Below are positions 27,353 through 36,662 of a DNA stretch of 64,000 bases, one piece after another. Where the stretch lies: positions 177,683 through 241,682 of the forward strand of contig NZ_FOIC01000005.1 of the NCBI RefSeq assembly GCF_900111485.1, given 5' to 3'. Source of the stretch: Natrinema hispanicum (GTDB lineage: Archaea > Halobacteriota > Halobacteria > Halobacteriales > Natrialbaceae). How positions within the stretch are numbered: the stretch's first letter is position 1; each line of letters starts with the position of its first letter. The position numbers and the translations under genes are program-made. The notes beneath the pieces are model-generated. The model was not told the origin of the DNA. It made no database searches and was given only the letters and a program-made list of their open reading frames with translations.

Positions 27353-29110
27353 ATGGCTGAGGATCTCAACTGGGCGGTCGGTGGCGAAGCCGGAGACGGT
27401 ATCGATTCCACCGGGAAAATCTTCGCTCAGGCACTTGCCCGAGCAGGACGGCACGTATTCACGTCGAAAGATTTCGCATCGCGAATTCGGGGTGGCTATA
27501 CCGCCTACAAGATTCGCACGTCGGTCGACCAGGTGCAAAGCGTCGTCGACCGTCTCGACATCCTCGTCGCGCTGACACAGCGTACTATCGACGAGAATCT
27601 CGACGAACTTCACGAAGGCAGCGCCATCATCTACGACGGCGAGCGTTCGTGGGAGGCCGAGATTCCCGACGAGATGACGGCGGTCGACGTCCCGCTGAAG
27701 TCGCTGGCCGAGGAAGCCGGTGGCGCGATCATGCGCAACATCGTCGCGCTCGGTGCTGCGTGTGAGATCACCGGCTTCGACGTCGAGTATCTAGACGAAG
27801 CACTCGAGAAGCGCTTCGGCGGCAAGGGCTCGAAGATCGTCGAGAACAACAAGGAAGCCGCTCGGGCAGGGCAGGAGTACGTCCAGGAGAACTACGATCT
27901 CTCTCACCTCGGCTACAACCTCGAGACGACGGACAACGACTACGTCCTTCTCAACGGCAACGAGGCGGTCGGCATGGGAGCACTCGCCGCCGGCTGTCGG
28001 TTCTACGCCGGCTATCCGATCACGCCCGCGACCTCCATCATGGAGTATCTGACCGGGCGAATCGAGGAATACGGCGGCCACGTCGTCCAGGCCGAAGACG
28101 AACTCTCGGCGATCAACATGGCACTCGGTGGCGCACGTGCCGGTGCCCGATCGATGACCGCGACGTCGGGCGCAGGGATCGACCTCATGACCGAGACGTT
28201 CGGACTGGTCGCGACCAGCGAGACGCCGCTTGTTATCGCTGACGTCCAGCGTTCTGGCCCCTCGACGGGGATGCCGACGAAGCAAGAACAGGGCGACCTC
28301 AACATGGCCCTGTACGGTGGCCACGGCGAAGTGCCGCGCTTCGTCGTCGCGCCGACGTCGATCGACGAGTGTTTCTGGAAGACCGTCGAGGCGTTCAACC
28401 TCGCCGAGAAGTACCAGACGCCCGTGTTCCTGGTCTCTGACCTGGCGATGTCCGTTACCGAACAGACGTTCCCGCCGGAGGCCTTCGACATGGACGCAGT
28501 TGAAATCGACCGCGGCAAGCTCGTCGACGAGGACAACGTCGACGAGTGGCTCGACGCGCAGGGCCACTTCCGCGCCCACGCCGTCACCGACGACGGCATC
28601 AGCCCGCGTGCCATCCCCGGCATGACCGACGGTGCGCACATGAGCACCGGCCTCGAGCACGACGAACTCGGTCGCCGGACCGAAGACGAAGAGGAACGCG
28701 TCCAGCAAGTCGACAAGCGCAACCGCAAAGTCAAGACGGCCCGCGAACGAGAGGACTGGGACTACCGCGAGTTCGGCAACGAAGACGCCGACAACCTCGT
28801 CATCTCCTGGGGCTCCAACGAGGGCGCACTCGCTGAAGCACTCGAGTATCTCGAGGACGACGGCATCGACGTCCGCGTCATCTCGGTGCCCTACATCTTC
28901 CCACGACCGGACCTGTCCGACGAGATCGAAGCCGCCGACGAGACGATCGTCGTCGAGTGTAACGCGACGGGGCAGTTCGCCGATCTGATCGAACACGACG
29001 TGCTTACCCGCGTGAAACGCATTAACAAGTACACCGGCGTCCGCTTCAAGGCGGACGAACTCGCAGACGATATTACCGCGAAACTCTCTGAAGAGGTGCC
29101 AGCACAATGA
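27353..29110 (+). CDS. korA: 2-oxoglutarate:ferredoxin oxidoreductase alpha subunit
   Basis: The 585-aa fused gamma-alpha subunit belongs to the oxygen-tolerant haloarchaeal 2-oxoacid:ferredoxin oxidoreductases. The gamma domain begins LNWAVGGEAGDGIDSTGKI and continues FASRIRGGYTAYKIR. The alpha (pyrimidine-binding) domain includes EAVGMGALAAGCRFYAGYPI and SMTATSGAGIDLM. With KorB it decarboxylates 2-oxoglutarate to succinyl-CoA in the citric acid cycle. I call KorA rather than PorA because the N-terminus matches the Halobacterium KorA type; this is from memory. The ATG at 27353 is preferred to 27329. korB overlaps by four bases (ATGA). Confidence 0.92.
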   Translation: MAEDLNWAVGGEAGDGIDSTGKIFAQALARAGRHVFTSKDFASRIRGGYTAYKIRTSVDQVQSVVDRLDILVALTQRTIDENLDELHEGSAIIYDGERSWEAEIPDEMTAVDVPLKSLAEEAGGAIMRNIVALGAACEITGFDVEYLDEALEKRFGGKGSKIVENNKEAARAGQEYVQENYDLSHLGYNLETTDNDYVLLNGNEAVGMGALAAGCRFYAGYPITPATSIMEYLTGRIEEYGGHVVQAEDELSAINMALGGARAGARSMTATSGAGIDLMTETFGLVATSETPLVIADVQRSGPSTGMPTKQEQGDLNMALYGGHGEVPRFVVAPTSIDECFWKTVEAFNLAEKYQTPVFLVSDLAMSVTEQTFPPEAFDMDAVEIDRGKLVDEDNVDEWLDAQGHFRAHAVTDDGISPRAIPGMTDGAHMSTGLEHDELGRRTEDEEERVQQVDKRNRKVKTAREREDWDYREFGNEDADNLVISWGSNEGALAEALEYLEDDGIDVRVISVPYIFPRPDLSDEIEAADETIVVECNATGQFADLIEHDVLTRVKRINKYTGVRFKADELADDITAKLSEEVPAQ

Positions 29111-29970
29111 GCTCCGACGTACGATTCACCGACTTCAAATCCGACAAGCAGCCGACCTGGTGTCCCGGATGCGGCGACTTCGGGACGATGAACGGCATGA
29201 TGAAAGCCCTCGCGAACACCGGCAACGACCCCGACAACACCTTCGTGGTGGCCGGGATCGGCTGTTCCGGCAAGATCGGGACGTACATGCACAGCTACGC
29301 CCTCCACGGGGTCCACGGTCGTGCGCTCCCGGTCGGCACCGGCGTCAAGATGGCCCGCCCCGACATCGAGGTCATGGTTGCTGGTGGTGACGGTGACGGC
29401 TACTCGATCGGTGCCGGCCACTTCGTCCACGCCGTCCGCCGGAACGTCGACATGACCTACTGTGTCATGGACAACCGCATCTACGGGCTGACGAAGGGAC
29501 AGGCCTCGCCGACCTCGCGGTCCGACTTCGAGACCTCGACGACCCCCGAAGGCACCAAACAGCCGCCGGTCAACCCGCTTGCACTGGCGCTTGCCTCCGG
29601 TGCGTCCTTCATCGCCCAGTCGTTCAGCTCTGACGCGATGCGCCACGCCGAAATCGTCGAGAAGGCCATCGAACACGACGGCTTCGGCTTCGTCAACGTC
29701 TTCAGCCCGTGTGTCACGTTCAACGACGTCGACACCTACGACTACTTCCGTGACAACCTCGTCGACCTCGAGGAGGAGGACCACGACCCGACCGACTACG
29801 AGGCCGCCAAGGAAGTCATCCTCGACAGCGACAAGGAGTACCAGGGCGTCATGTACCAGGACGAAAACTCCGTGCCGTACCACGAGAAACACGGCGTCAC
29901 CGAGGACATGTCCGAGATCCCGGACGGCGCGCCCGAAGACGCAATGGACCTCGTCCGCGAGTTCTACTGA
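29107..29970 (+). CDS. korB: 2-oxoglutarate:ferredoxin oxidoreductase beta subunit
   Basis: The 287-aa thiamine-diphosphate-binding subunit has iron-sulfur cysteines in TWCPGCGDFG and IGCSG, the ThDP motif GDGDGYSIGAGHF, and a conserved late Cys in SPCVTFN. It pairs with KorA to oxidise 2-oxoglutarate with ferredoxin as acceptor. The start overlaps the korA stop, so translation is probably coupled. The length is normal for haloarchaea. Confidence 0.95.
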   Translation: MSSDVRFTDFKSDKQPTWCPGCGDFGTMNGMMKALANTGNDPDNTFVVAGIGCSGKIGTYMHSYALHGVHGRALPVGTGVKMARPDIEVMVAGGDGDGYSIGAGHFVHAVRRNVDMTYCVMDNRIYGLTKGQASPTSRSDFETSTTPEGTKQPPVNPLALALASGASFIAQSFSSDAMRHAEIVEKAIEHDGFGFVNVFSPCVTFNDVDTYDYFRDNLVDLEEEDHDPTDYEAAKEVILDSDKEYQGVMYQDENSVPYHEKHGVTEDMSEIPDGAPEDAMDLVREFY

Positions 29971-30143
29971 GGCGACCGATCGCGTCCGTCGGTACTGACT
30001 CGTTCAATCGCTTTTTCACGACGCGGTCGGACCCACGACAGCCATCCGTCCGTCCGGCGTTCGATCGACCGAGCGTCGCCACTGGCAGTCACGATCACTG
30101 CACAGCCAACTCCCGACGGCATACCCCTATTCAACAAAGCATC

Positions 30144-30854
30144 TTATTCAAGACTGACGAGATACTCGAGCATGTCGTCGAGCGGCGCGTTCGTGACGGC
30201 AAGCGAGTAGCCGTCGATCCGCGCAAGGTCGGCCGCGTGATCCCAGAGATCTGCCTCCTCGATGCCATGGAGGATGACCGCGTTGGGCGTCGGATTGACG
30301 ACCCGCAGCGCCACGAGCGGTGACTCCCCGCGGGTCACGCCGGTAAACACGAGCACGCGGTTCGTGCTCTGCCCGTAGAGGCGGAAGAACTCCTCGCTCG
30401 AGAGGCGCGTGATCGCCTCGATGCTGTCGATGACGGTGTGGCCGCTGACGCGGTCGGTGCTGCCCGCGGCGACTTCGGTCGCCTCGAGGTCGTCGTACAG
30501 TCGTGCGAGGGGGATCGAGGTGGCGTACTCTCGGAGGTCGTAGACGACGTCACTCTCGAACCCGGCAGAGAGAACGCGGCCGTACTGTCGAATGCGTTCG
30601 CCGCCACGTCGCTCATCAATTGTGAGCAATCCTGCAACGAGTCGGCCGACGACGCCGATGCCGGGGCTTTCCCGGCGACCGCTCTCGTAGTCGGAGATGA
30701 CCGACGACGAGACGTCGAGTTCGGCCGCGAGGTCGGTCTGTGAGATATCGAAGTCGGTGCGCCATTTGCGCAGTGTCGCGCCGGGGTCGTCGCTTAGCGT
30801 AATCTCCCCGGCAATCTTCTCCGCGAGCTCCCGTTTCGGTCCACGCCCGCTCAT
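30144..30854 (-). CDS. XRE-type HTH transcriptional regulator
   Basis: This is a 236-aa predicted regulator with a helix-turn-helix at residues about 25-80 (TLRKWRTDFDISQTDLAAEL; recognition segment SSSVISDYESGRRESPG). The rest is a haloarchaeal sensor-like domain with GHTVIDSIEAITRLSSEEFF and NAVILHGIEEADLWDHAADL. DNA-binding partners and ligand are unknown. It converges with korB and diverges from the ABC1-kinase gene. Confidence 0.88.
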   Translation of the reverse strand: MSGRGPKRELAEKIAGEITLSDDPGATLRKWRTDFDISQTDLAAELDVSSSVISDYESGRRESPGIGVVGRLVAGLLTIDERRGGERIRQYGRVLSAGFESDVVYDLREYATSIPLARLYDDLEATEVAAGSTDRVSGHTVIDSIEAITRLSSEEFFRLYGQSTNRVLVFTGVTRGESPLVALRVVNPTPNAVILHGIEEADLWDHAADLARIDGYSLAVTNAPLDDMLEYLVSLE

Positions 30855-30998
30855 ACCCGTCGGTCATCCGGTCGACTCAAGTAGCTACCGGAGACTGGTT
30901 GGGGTCTAATACCTGCCGCCATCGCGGCGACCGATCGTCCCGGCGGTATCACCCGCCGGAGCACTGACGTATTTGTGTCCAGTGTTCGAACACGACGT

Positions 30999-31043
30999 AT
31001 GGACGAGCGTCCGATCGAGGTGGCCGGTTCCGACGACCGATGA
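30999..31043 (+). CDS. possible 14-codon leader ORF overlapping the ABC1-kinase start
   Basis: ATG at 30999 opens a 14-codon frame (DERPIEVAGSDDR after Met) whose TGA at 31041-31043 overlaps the ABC1-kinase ATG at 31040 in the ATGA arrangement used for coupled translation. The CGTATGGACGAG context looks like a genuine haloarchaeal start. It could be a leader peptide, or the true N-terminus separated by a frameshift. Low confidence. Confidence 0.3.
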   Translation: MDERPIEVAGSDDR

Positions 31044-32608
31044 GGGGCTACTATCTTCGGTACGTTCAGGTTCTCCTTCGGTTCTTTCCCCTCGCGATCG
31101 CGTTTCTCAGGGATAGACGGCGGTTTCTGTTGTTCGGGCCATCCCGGCAGGTCTCGACCGCAGTCCACCGGGATCGCGCCCAGCAACTCACAGAGACGAT
31201 GCTGGATCTCGGGCCAGCGTTCATCAAGGTCGGCCAGGTGCTGTCGACGCGACCGGACATCGTTCCGCCGACGTACGTCGAGGAATTCGCGACGCTACAG
31301 GACGAGGTCCCAGAAGAGGCAGGCGGCGATCCGATGACCGTCGTCGAAGCCGAACTCGAGGATACCATCGACCTCGAGACGCTCGAGCCGGTCGCCGGCG
31401 GTTCACTGGCGTTCGTCTACACCGCCGAATACGAAAGCGAGCGGATCGCCCTGAAAGTCCGGCGGCCGGGGATCGTTGCGGTGATCGAGCGCGACCTGCG
31501 GGTCATCAGGGGATTCGTCCCGTTGCTTCTGTTGCTCGCCGACAAGCGCCAGCGCTACTCGATCGAAAACCTCGCGGGCGACTTCGAGGACATCATTCTC
31601 GAGGAACTCGACTTCGCGCGGGAGTCGTCGATCATGGCGGAGATTGACGACAACTTCGCCGACGACGATCGGATCATCGTCCCCGATACCTATCCCGACC
31701 TGTGTTCGGAGCGCGTCGTCGCGATGGAGTACGTCGAGGGCAGGAAGATCACCAATGAGCGTGCGCTGGCCGCGGTCGGCATCGAACCCACTGAGATGGC
31801 GACGCTGATCGCCCGCACGTACCTGAAGATGGGACTCATCGACGGCGTCTTCCACGCGGATCCCCATCCGGGGAACCTCTCGGTGACCGACGACGGCCGA
31901 CTTGTCATCTACGATTACGGGATGAGCCAGCGGTTGACAGCCGACGAGCAAGCCGACATCACCGCCCTCTACCGGACGCTCGTCCGTCGCGACGTCGACG
32001 GCCTCCTGAACACGCTCATCGCGCTCGAGGTGCTCGACCCGGCGGTCGATCGGGTTCAGGTCCGGCGGGTGCTCGAACTCGTTATCGAGAACCTCGAAGG
32101 GCGCTCGGAGGTTACCTGGCGACAGATCATCACCGAACTGTTCGCGCGGCTCCACGAATTCCCGTTTCGCATCCCGCCGAACGTGATGTTGCTCATGCGC
32201 GTCGGCACGGTCGGCGAAGGCGTCTGTCGGACGCTCGACCCCGACTTCGATTTCCTCGGGGTCACACGCTCGTTTCTCGTCGACCACGGCTTTATCCAGA
32301 GTGAACTCGAGACGCTGCTTTCGGACGTCCGCGGCGATCTGCGCGAATCACTGCCCGTCCTCGCACGGACCCCGGCCCGGTTCGACACCGTCTTCGGCCA
32401 ACTCGAGCGCGGCGAACTCGTCGTCAGGACCGAGCCCGTCGAGTCACCCACCGGCGGTGATCCAGCAGTCGGCTACGCCGTCCTCGCTGGAGCCCTGTTC
32501 GTTGCCGCGTCCGTGTTGCTCTTCCACGAGGGGTCGCTTGAGATCGTCGCTGGGATCGGTGGGCTCCTGTCGCTCGGACAGTACCTCCGCAAGCGACGCC
32601 ATCAGTGA
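31040..32608 (+). CDS. ABC1/UbiB-family atypical kinase
   Basis: The 522-aa membrane-associated kinase-like protein has the family motif KVGQVLSTRPDIVP (KxGQ) near residue 60, the alanine-rich nucleotide loop VAGGSLAFVYTA, the ALKVRRPG lysine, and the catalytic HPGNLSVTDDGRLVIYDYG segment. Two C-terminal transmembrane helices (about 475-515) anchor it. The family supports isoprenoid-quinone (here menaquinone) biosynthesis or lipid handling, probably as an ATPase. Translation may be coupled to the 14-codon frame upstream. Confidence 0.93.
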   Translation: MRGYYLRYVQVLLRFFPLAIAFLRDRRRFLLFGPSRQVSTAVHRDRAQQLTETMLDLGPAFIKVGQVLSTRPDIVPPTYVEEFATLQDEVPEEAGGDPMTVVEAELEDTIDLETLEPVAGGSLAFVYTAEYESERIALKVRRPGIVAVIERDLRVIRGFVPLLLLLADKRQRYSIENLAGDFEDIILEELDFARESSIMAEIDDNFADDDRIIVPDTYPDLCSERVVAMEYVEGRKITNERALAAVGIEPTEMATLIARTYLKMGLIDGVFHADPHPGNLSVTDDGRLVIYDYGMSQRLTADEQADITALYRTLVRRDVDGLLNTLIALEVLDPAVDRVQVRRVLELVIENLEGRSEVTWRQIITELFARLHEFPFRIPPNVMLLMRVGTVGEGVCRTLDPDFDFLGVTRSFLVDHGFIQSELETLLSDVRGDLRESLPVLARTPARFDTVFGQLERGELVVRTEPVESPTGGDPAVGYAVLAGALFVAASVLLFHEGSLEIVAGIGGLLSLGQYLRKRRHQ

Positions 32609-32668
32609 GGTGGGTTCGTCTCCCGGTGTCCCCAACAGTCAAGCCCTCGCAGTTCGAGTCGGTGGAGT

Positions 32669-33313
32669 GTGCCATCGACCGTCGTCCACGTCGCGTTCGC
32701 CGGCCTGCTCGGGGCCGCGTTACTCGATGAGACCTTCGACACGCGATCGATCCTGGTGGTAATGGGCACGAGCGCCCTCCTCGATCTCGATACGCTGATC
32801 GGAATCGTCGTTCCTGGAACGCATCGGGCAGCGTTGCACAACGTCTGGATCGTCCTCGTTCCCGCCGCCGTCTTGCTGTGGGACGGTGTGATCCGCGAGG
32901 AATCGCTCGTCAGAAGACGATGGGGCGACGCCGCCCCGCGCGTCGCGTGGGTCACGCTGGCGGCGCTGCTGTTCGCACACGTCCTGTTCGACGCCTTCTT
33001 CAACGGCGTCAACCTCTTCTGGCCGCTTCATGACCGGTTTTACGACCTCTCCGGGACGCTGCTCGTGACCGACCAGCGCGGACTCGTCCAGACGTTCGTC
33101 GAGCTCGAGTCCGGTGGCGTTGCCGAGTCGACGGTCCGCGGGACGACCGAAAACACCCACTACCGGACGGGATTCGATCCAACCCGTGGCGAACCCGCAG
33201 CCAACGTCGAGCGGATCTTCCCGATCACCGCGACCGGTGAGCGGTTCGTTCTCACTGTTGCCGGCTTCGCGGCGGTGTGTATACGGCTCCTCGAGAAACG
33301 GCATGCGGCCTAG
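32669..33313 (+). CDS. membrane-bound metal-dependent hydrolase (YdjM/DUF457-like)
   Basis: The 214-aa protein begins PSTVVHVAFAGLLGAALL, with hydrophobic helices and the conserved aspartates DLDTLIG and HVLFDAFFNGVN of the LexA-binding, inner-membrane-bound putative hydrolase family. About four transmembrane helices are seen, the last at about 190-208. The start is GTG at 32669. The reaction is not known. It follows the ABC1-kinase gene on the same strand after 60 bases. Confidence 0.8.
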   Translation: MPSTVVHVAFAGLLGAALLDETFDTRSILVVMGTSALLDLDTLIGIVVPGTHRAALHNVWIVLVPAAVLLWDGVIREESLVRRRWGDAAPRVAWVTLAALLFAHVLFDAFFNGVNLFWPLHDRFYDLSGTLLVTDQRGLVQTFVELESGGVAESTVRGTTENTHYRTGFDPTRGEPAANVERIFPITATGERFVLTVAGFAAVCIRLLEKRHAA

Positions 33314-33493
33314 CGGTTGCTGAATCGATTCCCGATTACCACCGCAGACAGATGCTGAGCAACACTCGAGCGGGAACAGGCGTGCGCTCGAGTCGGCGGA
33401 CTGACCTGCCAGCACAAAACGTCGAAATCAGTGATTGTATCCAAACATGACTGTTCTCAAACATTTTATGGTGCGGGGCAGACAGGGCACGGT

Positions 33494-34087
33494 ATGGATC
33501 GACGGACGTTCGTCACGACCACCGGACTCGGAATGGGATTTGCGGGCTGTCTCACCACGGCGCGTAACGAATCGGGCGGTGAAACCGAACCGAGCAACGA
33601 GACTGAACCGATGGATTCCGAGAACGACTCAGTGACGAGCTCCGACGCCGAGACGGACACCGACAGTTCTGACCAGACGGTGACGACCGACGAGACACAC
33701 CGGGACGTGACCTTCGATTCCTGTGAGCGAGCCAGGGTATCCGGCACGTTCGAGGCGGGTGACGTCGCCTTCGCGAACACGGGATTTTACCAGGACGGGC
33801 TCTACGGTGATACCCGTCTCGAGGATGGCGTCGTCTTCGGGGAAGACGTCGATGCCCCGTTTTCGGGAACGGTCATCTTCGAAATCGCTGACGGCTCCCA
33901 CATCCGGGAGCGTGACGGCGAGATCATCGTCGCGATTTCGGACTACGGCGGCGACGGCACCGTCATCTCGTCGCTAACGACTCGACAGGCGGACTACGAG
34001 CGGGTCGTCCCGACACACGAGAACCCCGACACAAGCGACTGTCTCGGCGACCTCACACCGGATGATCATAGTGACGCGTCGGGATAA
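33494..34087 (+). CDS. secreted TAT lipoprotein, unknown function
   Basis: The 197-aa protein has an N-terminal MDRRTFVTTTGLGMG twin-arginine signal and lipobox FAGC near residue 18. A Ser/Thr/Glu/Asp-rich linker (residues about 22-70) leads to a small globular domain with GTFEAGDVAFANTGFY and ETVIFEIADGSH-like strands, containing two cysteines. It is presumably anchored on the outer face of the membrane. No family is recognised. The ATG at 33494 is chosen because it puts the arginines at the start. Confidence 0.78.
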   Translation: MDRRTFVTTTGLGMGFAGCLTTARNESGGETEPSNETEPMDSENDSVTSSDAETDTDSSDQTVTTDETHRDVTFDSCERARVSGTFEAGDVAFANTGFYQDGLYGDTRLEDGVVFGEDVDAPFSGTVIFEIADGSHIRERDGEIIVAISDYGGDGTVISSLTTRQADYERVVPTHENPDTSDCLGDLTPDDHSDASG

Positions 34088-34101
34088 CCGCGGCATACCG
34101 A

Positions 34102-34163
34102 TCCGCAACCACTAAACGCGGTTCATCCCTGCCACGATGCAATAACCGACTGGACGGCGAAGT
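34102..34163 (+). repeat. degenerate copy of the rfcL promoter and first codons
   Basis: These 62 bases match 34934-34995 at 57 of 62 positions. The matching stretch includes the 40 bases upstream of rfcL and its first seven codons. Here the initiator is ATA instead of ATG, and the frame ends after 17 codons, so the copy is dead. Together the two copies bracket the toxin-antitoxin genes as a direct repeat. Confidence 0.9.
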
Positions 34164-34175
34164 CGGGGAAATACG

Positions 34176-34331
34176 ATGGAGATTCGATGCGCTGAGAACG
34201 TCGAATACGCGTTATCGTTCGCTCACGGATGTGAAGACAAATTCCGATCGGGGGACGCAGAATGGGTATCCTCATATATCGGGGAACATTTTTATTTTCA
34301 CCCACCATACACCGAGGTATGTCCGACGTAG
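34176..34331 (+). CDS. possible 51-aa ORF before the antitoxin gene
   Basis: ATG at 34176 opens 51 codons beginning EIRCAENVEYALSFAHGCE after Met and ending at TAG 34329-34331, overlapping the antitoxin start by 13 bases. Composition is plausible but third-position GC is only moderate and no family is known. It may be the remnant of an earlier gene in the inserted cassette. Confidence 0.25.
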   Translation: MEIRCAENVEYALSFAHGCEDKFRSGDAEWVSSYIGEHFYFHPPYTEVCPT

Positions 34332-34549
34332 CGCTGGACGACCGTGGCCGTCTCACGCTCCCGAAGGAGGTCCGAGAGCGATACGGGGACCGATATCACG
34401 TCGTGCAGCTCCCTGATGGGATCAAATTAATTCCTGTCGCCGACGACCCGCTCGAGGCACTCAGGGACGAATTCGCGGACGTCGAGAAGTCGGCCGACGA
34501 ACTTCGTAACGAAGCACGTGAAGCAGCGCTCGATGCGGCCGGACGATAG
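34319..34549 (+). CDS. vapB: AbrB/MazE-fold antitoxin
   Basis: The 76-aa protein has the swapped-hairpin AbrB fold at its N-terminus (VALDDRGRLTLPKEVRERYG, then YHVVQLPDGIKLIPV) and a helical acidic C-terminal tail (residues about 45-76) that would wrap the toxin. It would repress its own promoter and neutralise the PIN-domain toxin encoded immediately after it. A TTTTTATTTT promoter element lies 21-30 bases before the ATG at 34319. The cassette is bracketed by the rfcL repeats. Confidence 0.88.
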   Translation: MSDVALDDRGRLTLPKEVRERYGDRYHVVQLPDGIKLIPVADDPLEALRDEFADVEKSADELRNEAREAALDAAGR

Positions 34550-34930
34550 ATGTATGCGGAAACAGATTTCCTTCTCGCGCTGATTAAGGACGATGACTGG
34601 CTCGGCGACGCTGCCGAGTCGATATACCGAGAGCACCACGACGAGTTATGGACGTCGCAGTTCACGCTCATCGAACTCCTGATGGTCGCCTACCGCGAGG
34701 AACGTGATACCGAACGCGTCGTTTCGAACGCCGCCAACCTCGTCGAGGTACGTGGTGATGTGGAGACGGTCGTTACGGCGGCGACGTATGTGGAAGACCA
34801 CGGGTTCACACCGTTCGACGCACTTCACCTCGTTGAATCGAATCGAGAGACAATCGTCTCAAGCGACGAGACGTACGAAGACGTCACATCCCGTCTGGAC
34901 CTGAAGACGGTCGACGAGCACGAGGAGTGA
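34550..34930 (+). CDS. vapC: PIN-domain toxin (VapC-like RNase)
   Basis: The 126-aa PIN domain has an acidic triad: Asp in YAETDFLLALI (residue 5), Glu in FTLIELLMV, and Asp in FTPFDALHL, with a further acidic residue in VSSDETYEDV. PIN toxins cleave tRNA or rRNA when free of antitoxin. The ATG follows the antitoxin TAG directly (stop ends at 34549), so translation is coupled. The second rfcL repeat begins four bases after its stop. Confidence 0.88.
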   Translation: MYAETDFLLALIKDDDWLGDAAESIYREHHDELWTSQFTLIELLMVAYREERDTERVVSNAANLVEVRGDVETVVTAATYVEDHGFTPFDALHLVESNRETIVSSDETYEDVTSRLDLKTVDEHEE

Positions 34931-34933
34931 GGC

Positions 34934-34995
34934 TCCGCAACCACTAAACGCGGCTCACCCCTACCACGATGCAATGACCGACTGGACGGAGAAGT
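34934..34995 (+). repeat. functional copy of the rfcL promoter/start repeat
   Basis: The 62-base partner of 34102-34163. It contains the rfcL ATG at 34974 and the 40 bases before it, including ACCACTAAACGCGG. Five mismatches separate the copies, one of which removes the start codon in the other copy. Confidence 0.9.
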
Positions 34996-36455
34996 ACCGC
35001 CCGACGACACTGTCGGAGGTACGCGGCAACAACAAGGCCCGCGACCAGCTGAAAGAGTGGGCCGAAACCTGGGACGACCACCGGCAGGCGGTGATCGTCC
35101 ACGGCAGCCCCGGCGTCGGGAAGACCTCCGCTGCCCACGCGCTGGCCGCTGACATGGGCTGGCCGGTGATGGAGCTCAACGCCAGCGATAGCCGCGGGGC
35201 GGACGTCATCGAGCGGATCGCCGGCGAGGCCGCCAAAAGCGGCACGCTGACGGGCGGCGAGGCAGGCCGCCGACTCGTCATCTTGGATGAGGCGGACAAC
35301 TTCCACGGGAACGCCGACTACGGCGGCTCGCGGGAGGTCACTCGCGTTGTCAAGAACGCAAGTCAGCCGATCGTCCTCGTGGCAAACGAGTTCTACGACA
35401 TGAGCCAGTCGCTCCGAAACGCCTGCGAGACGATCGAGTTTCGCGACGTCTCGAAGCGCTCGATCGTGCCCGTCCTGCGGGACATCTGTCGGCGCGAGGG
35501 TGTCGAGTTCGAGGAGGAAGCCTTAGCGAAAATCGCCGAGTCGACCAGCGGCGACCTGCGCTCGGCAGTCAACGACCTGCAGGCAGTCGCCGAGGAAACC
35601 GAGCGGCTGACCGTCGAGGACGTGGTCACAAGCGAGCGCGACACCACCGAAGGGATCTTCGACTTCCTCGACGACCTCATCAAAGAGCAAGACGCCGAAG
35701 GTGCATTGCGAGCCTCCTACGACGTCGACGAAACCCCCGACGACCTGTTGAACTGGATCGAGGACAACGTCCCGAAAGACTACGAGGGCGCGGAACTGGC
35801 CGATGCCTACGGGTTCCTCTCGAACGCCGACCGCTGGCTTGGTCGAGTCCGGGCGACACAGGACTACTCGTTTTGGCGATACGCGACGGACAACATGACC
35901 GCCGGGGTCGCCGCCTCGAGACGTGGCTCCAAAGGCGGCTGGACGCGCTACGGCCCACCGAGTTACTGGTCGAAACTCGGCCGCACCAAGGGAACCCGGA
36001 ACACCCGCGATTCGATCGCCGAACGCATCGCCGAGCGCGAAGGCGCAAGCGTCGCTACTGCCCGCCGCGAGATCCTTCCGTTCCTCTCGACGATGACACA
36101 CCACTGTCGGAATCGAGACCTGACCGTCCGGATGGCAGCGGCATATGACCTCGACGAAGCCGAGGTCTCGTTTATTACCGGCAGCGGGAAAGACACCAAC
36201 AAGGTCGCGTCGATCGTCGAGGACGCCGCCGATCTGAAAGCCGAGCAGGCAGTCGAACACTCGGGCAACGCTTTCTTCGAGACCGAACGCTCGAGTGAGA
36301 CTACCGACGACTCGACCGACGATGACGACAGTGGACAGCGAACGGTTGCGACATCGGCGGACGACACGTTGGCAGATGAATCTGCAGCGGCTGCCGACTC
36401 AACGGCACCTGACGAACCGGATGGCGATCAATCCGGATTGGGCGACTTCATGTGA
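34974..36455 (+). CDS. rfcL: replication factor C large subunit
   Basis: The 493-aa clamp-loader subunit has Walker A GSPGVGKTSAAH (residue about 44), Walker B LDEADN, and an AAA+ lid, followed by the RFC-L-specific helical domain (about 230-400). An acidic low-complexity linker leads to a C-terminal PCNA-binding peptide, QSGLGDFM. With four small subunits it loads PCNA at primer ends. The promoter and first codons are duplicated 0.8 kb upstream, apparently as a result of insertion of the toxin-antitoxin cassette. Confidence 0.97.
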   Translation: MTDWTEKYRPTTLSEVRGNNKARDQLKEWAETWDDHRQAVIVHGSPGVGKTSAAHALAADMGWPVMELNASDSRGADVIERIAGEAAKSGTLTGGEAGRRLVILDEADNFHGNADYGGSREVTRVVKNASQPIVLVANEFYDMSQSLRNACETIEFRDVSKRSIVPVLRDICRREGVEFEEEALAKIAESTSGDLRSAVNDLQAVAEETERLTVEDVVTSERDTTEGIFDFLDDLIKEQDAEGALRASYDVDETPDDLLNWIEDNVPKDYEGAELADAYGFLSNADRWLGRVRATQDYSFWRYATDNMTAGVAASRRGSKGGWTRYGPPSYWSKLGRTKGTRNTRDSIAERIAEREGASVATARREILPFLSTMTHHCRNRDLTVRMAAAYDLDEAEVSFITGSGKDTNKVASIVEDAADLKAEQAVEHSGNAFFETERSSETTDDSTDDDDSGQRTVATSADDTLADESAAAADSTAPDEPDGDQSGLGDFM

Positions 36456-36662
36456 GCCAGCGGTTCCATCGAGACGCTGGAGACTCAAGCAGTCCGTGTG
36501 GGCTCATCGTCTCTCGCGTTCGATCGATCTGTAACTGTGGTATCTGACAGTTCCGATTAGGACACGACTTCTGATTACATTCGATGCGAAAGTAAATGAT
36601 TTCTTACCAATCGACACTATTACATCGGTGAACGGTGAGAGTGGCTGTTGGTGACCGCCTGA

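Noticed and set aside
27791..29107. A 438-codon minus-strand frame inside korA
   Set aside because: It is a shadow of korA with composition typical of reversed acidic codons.
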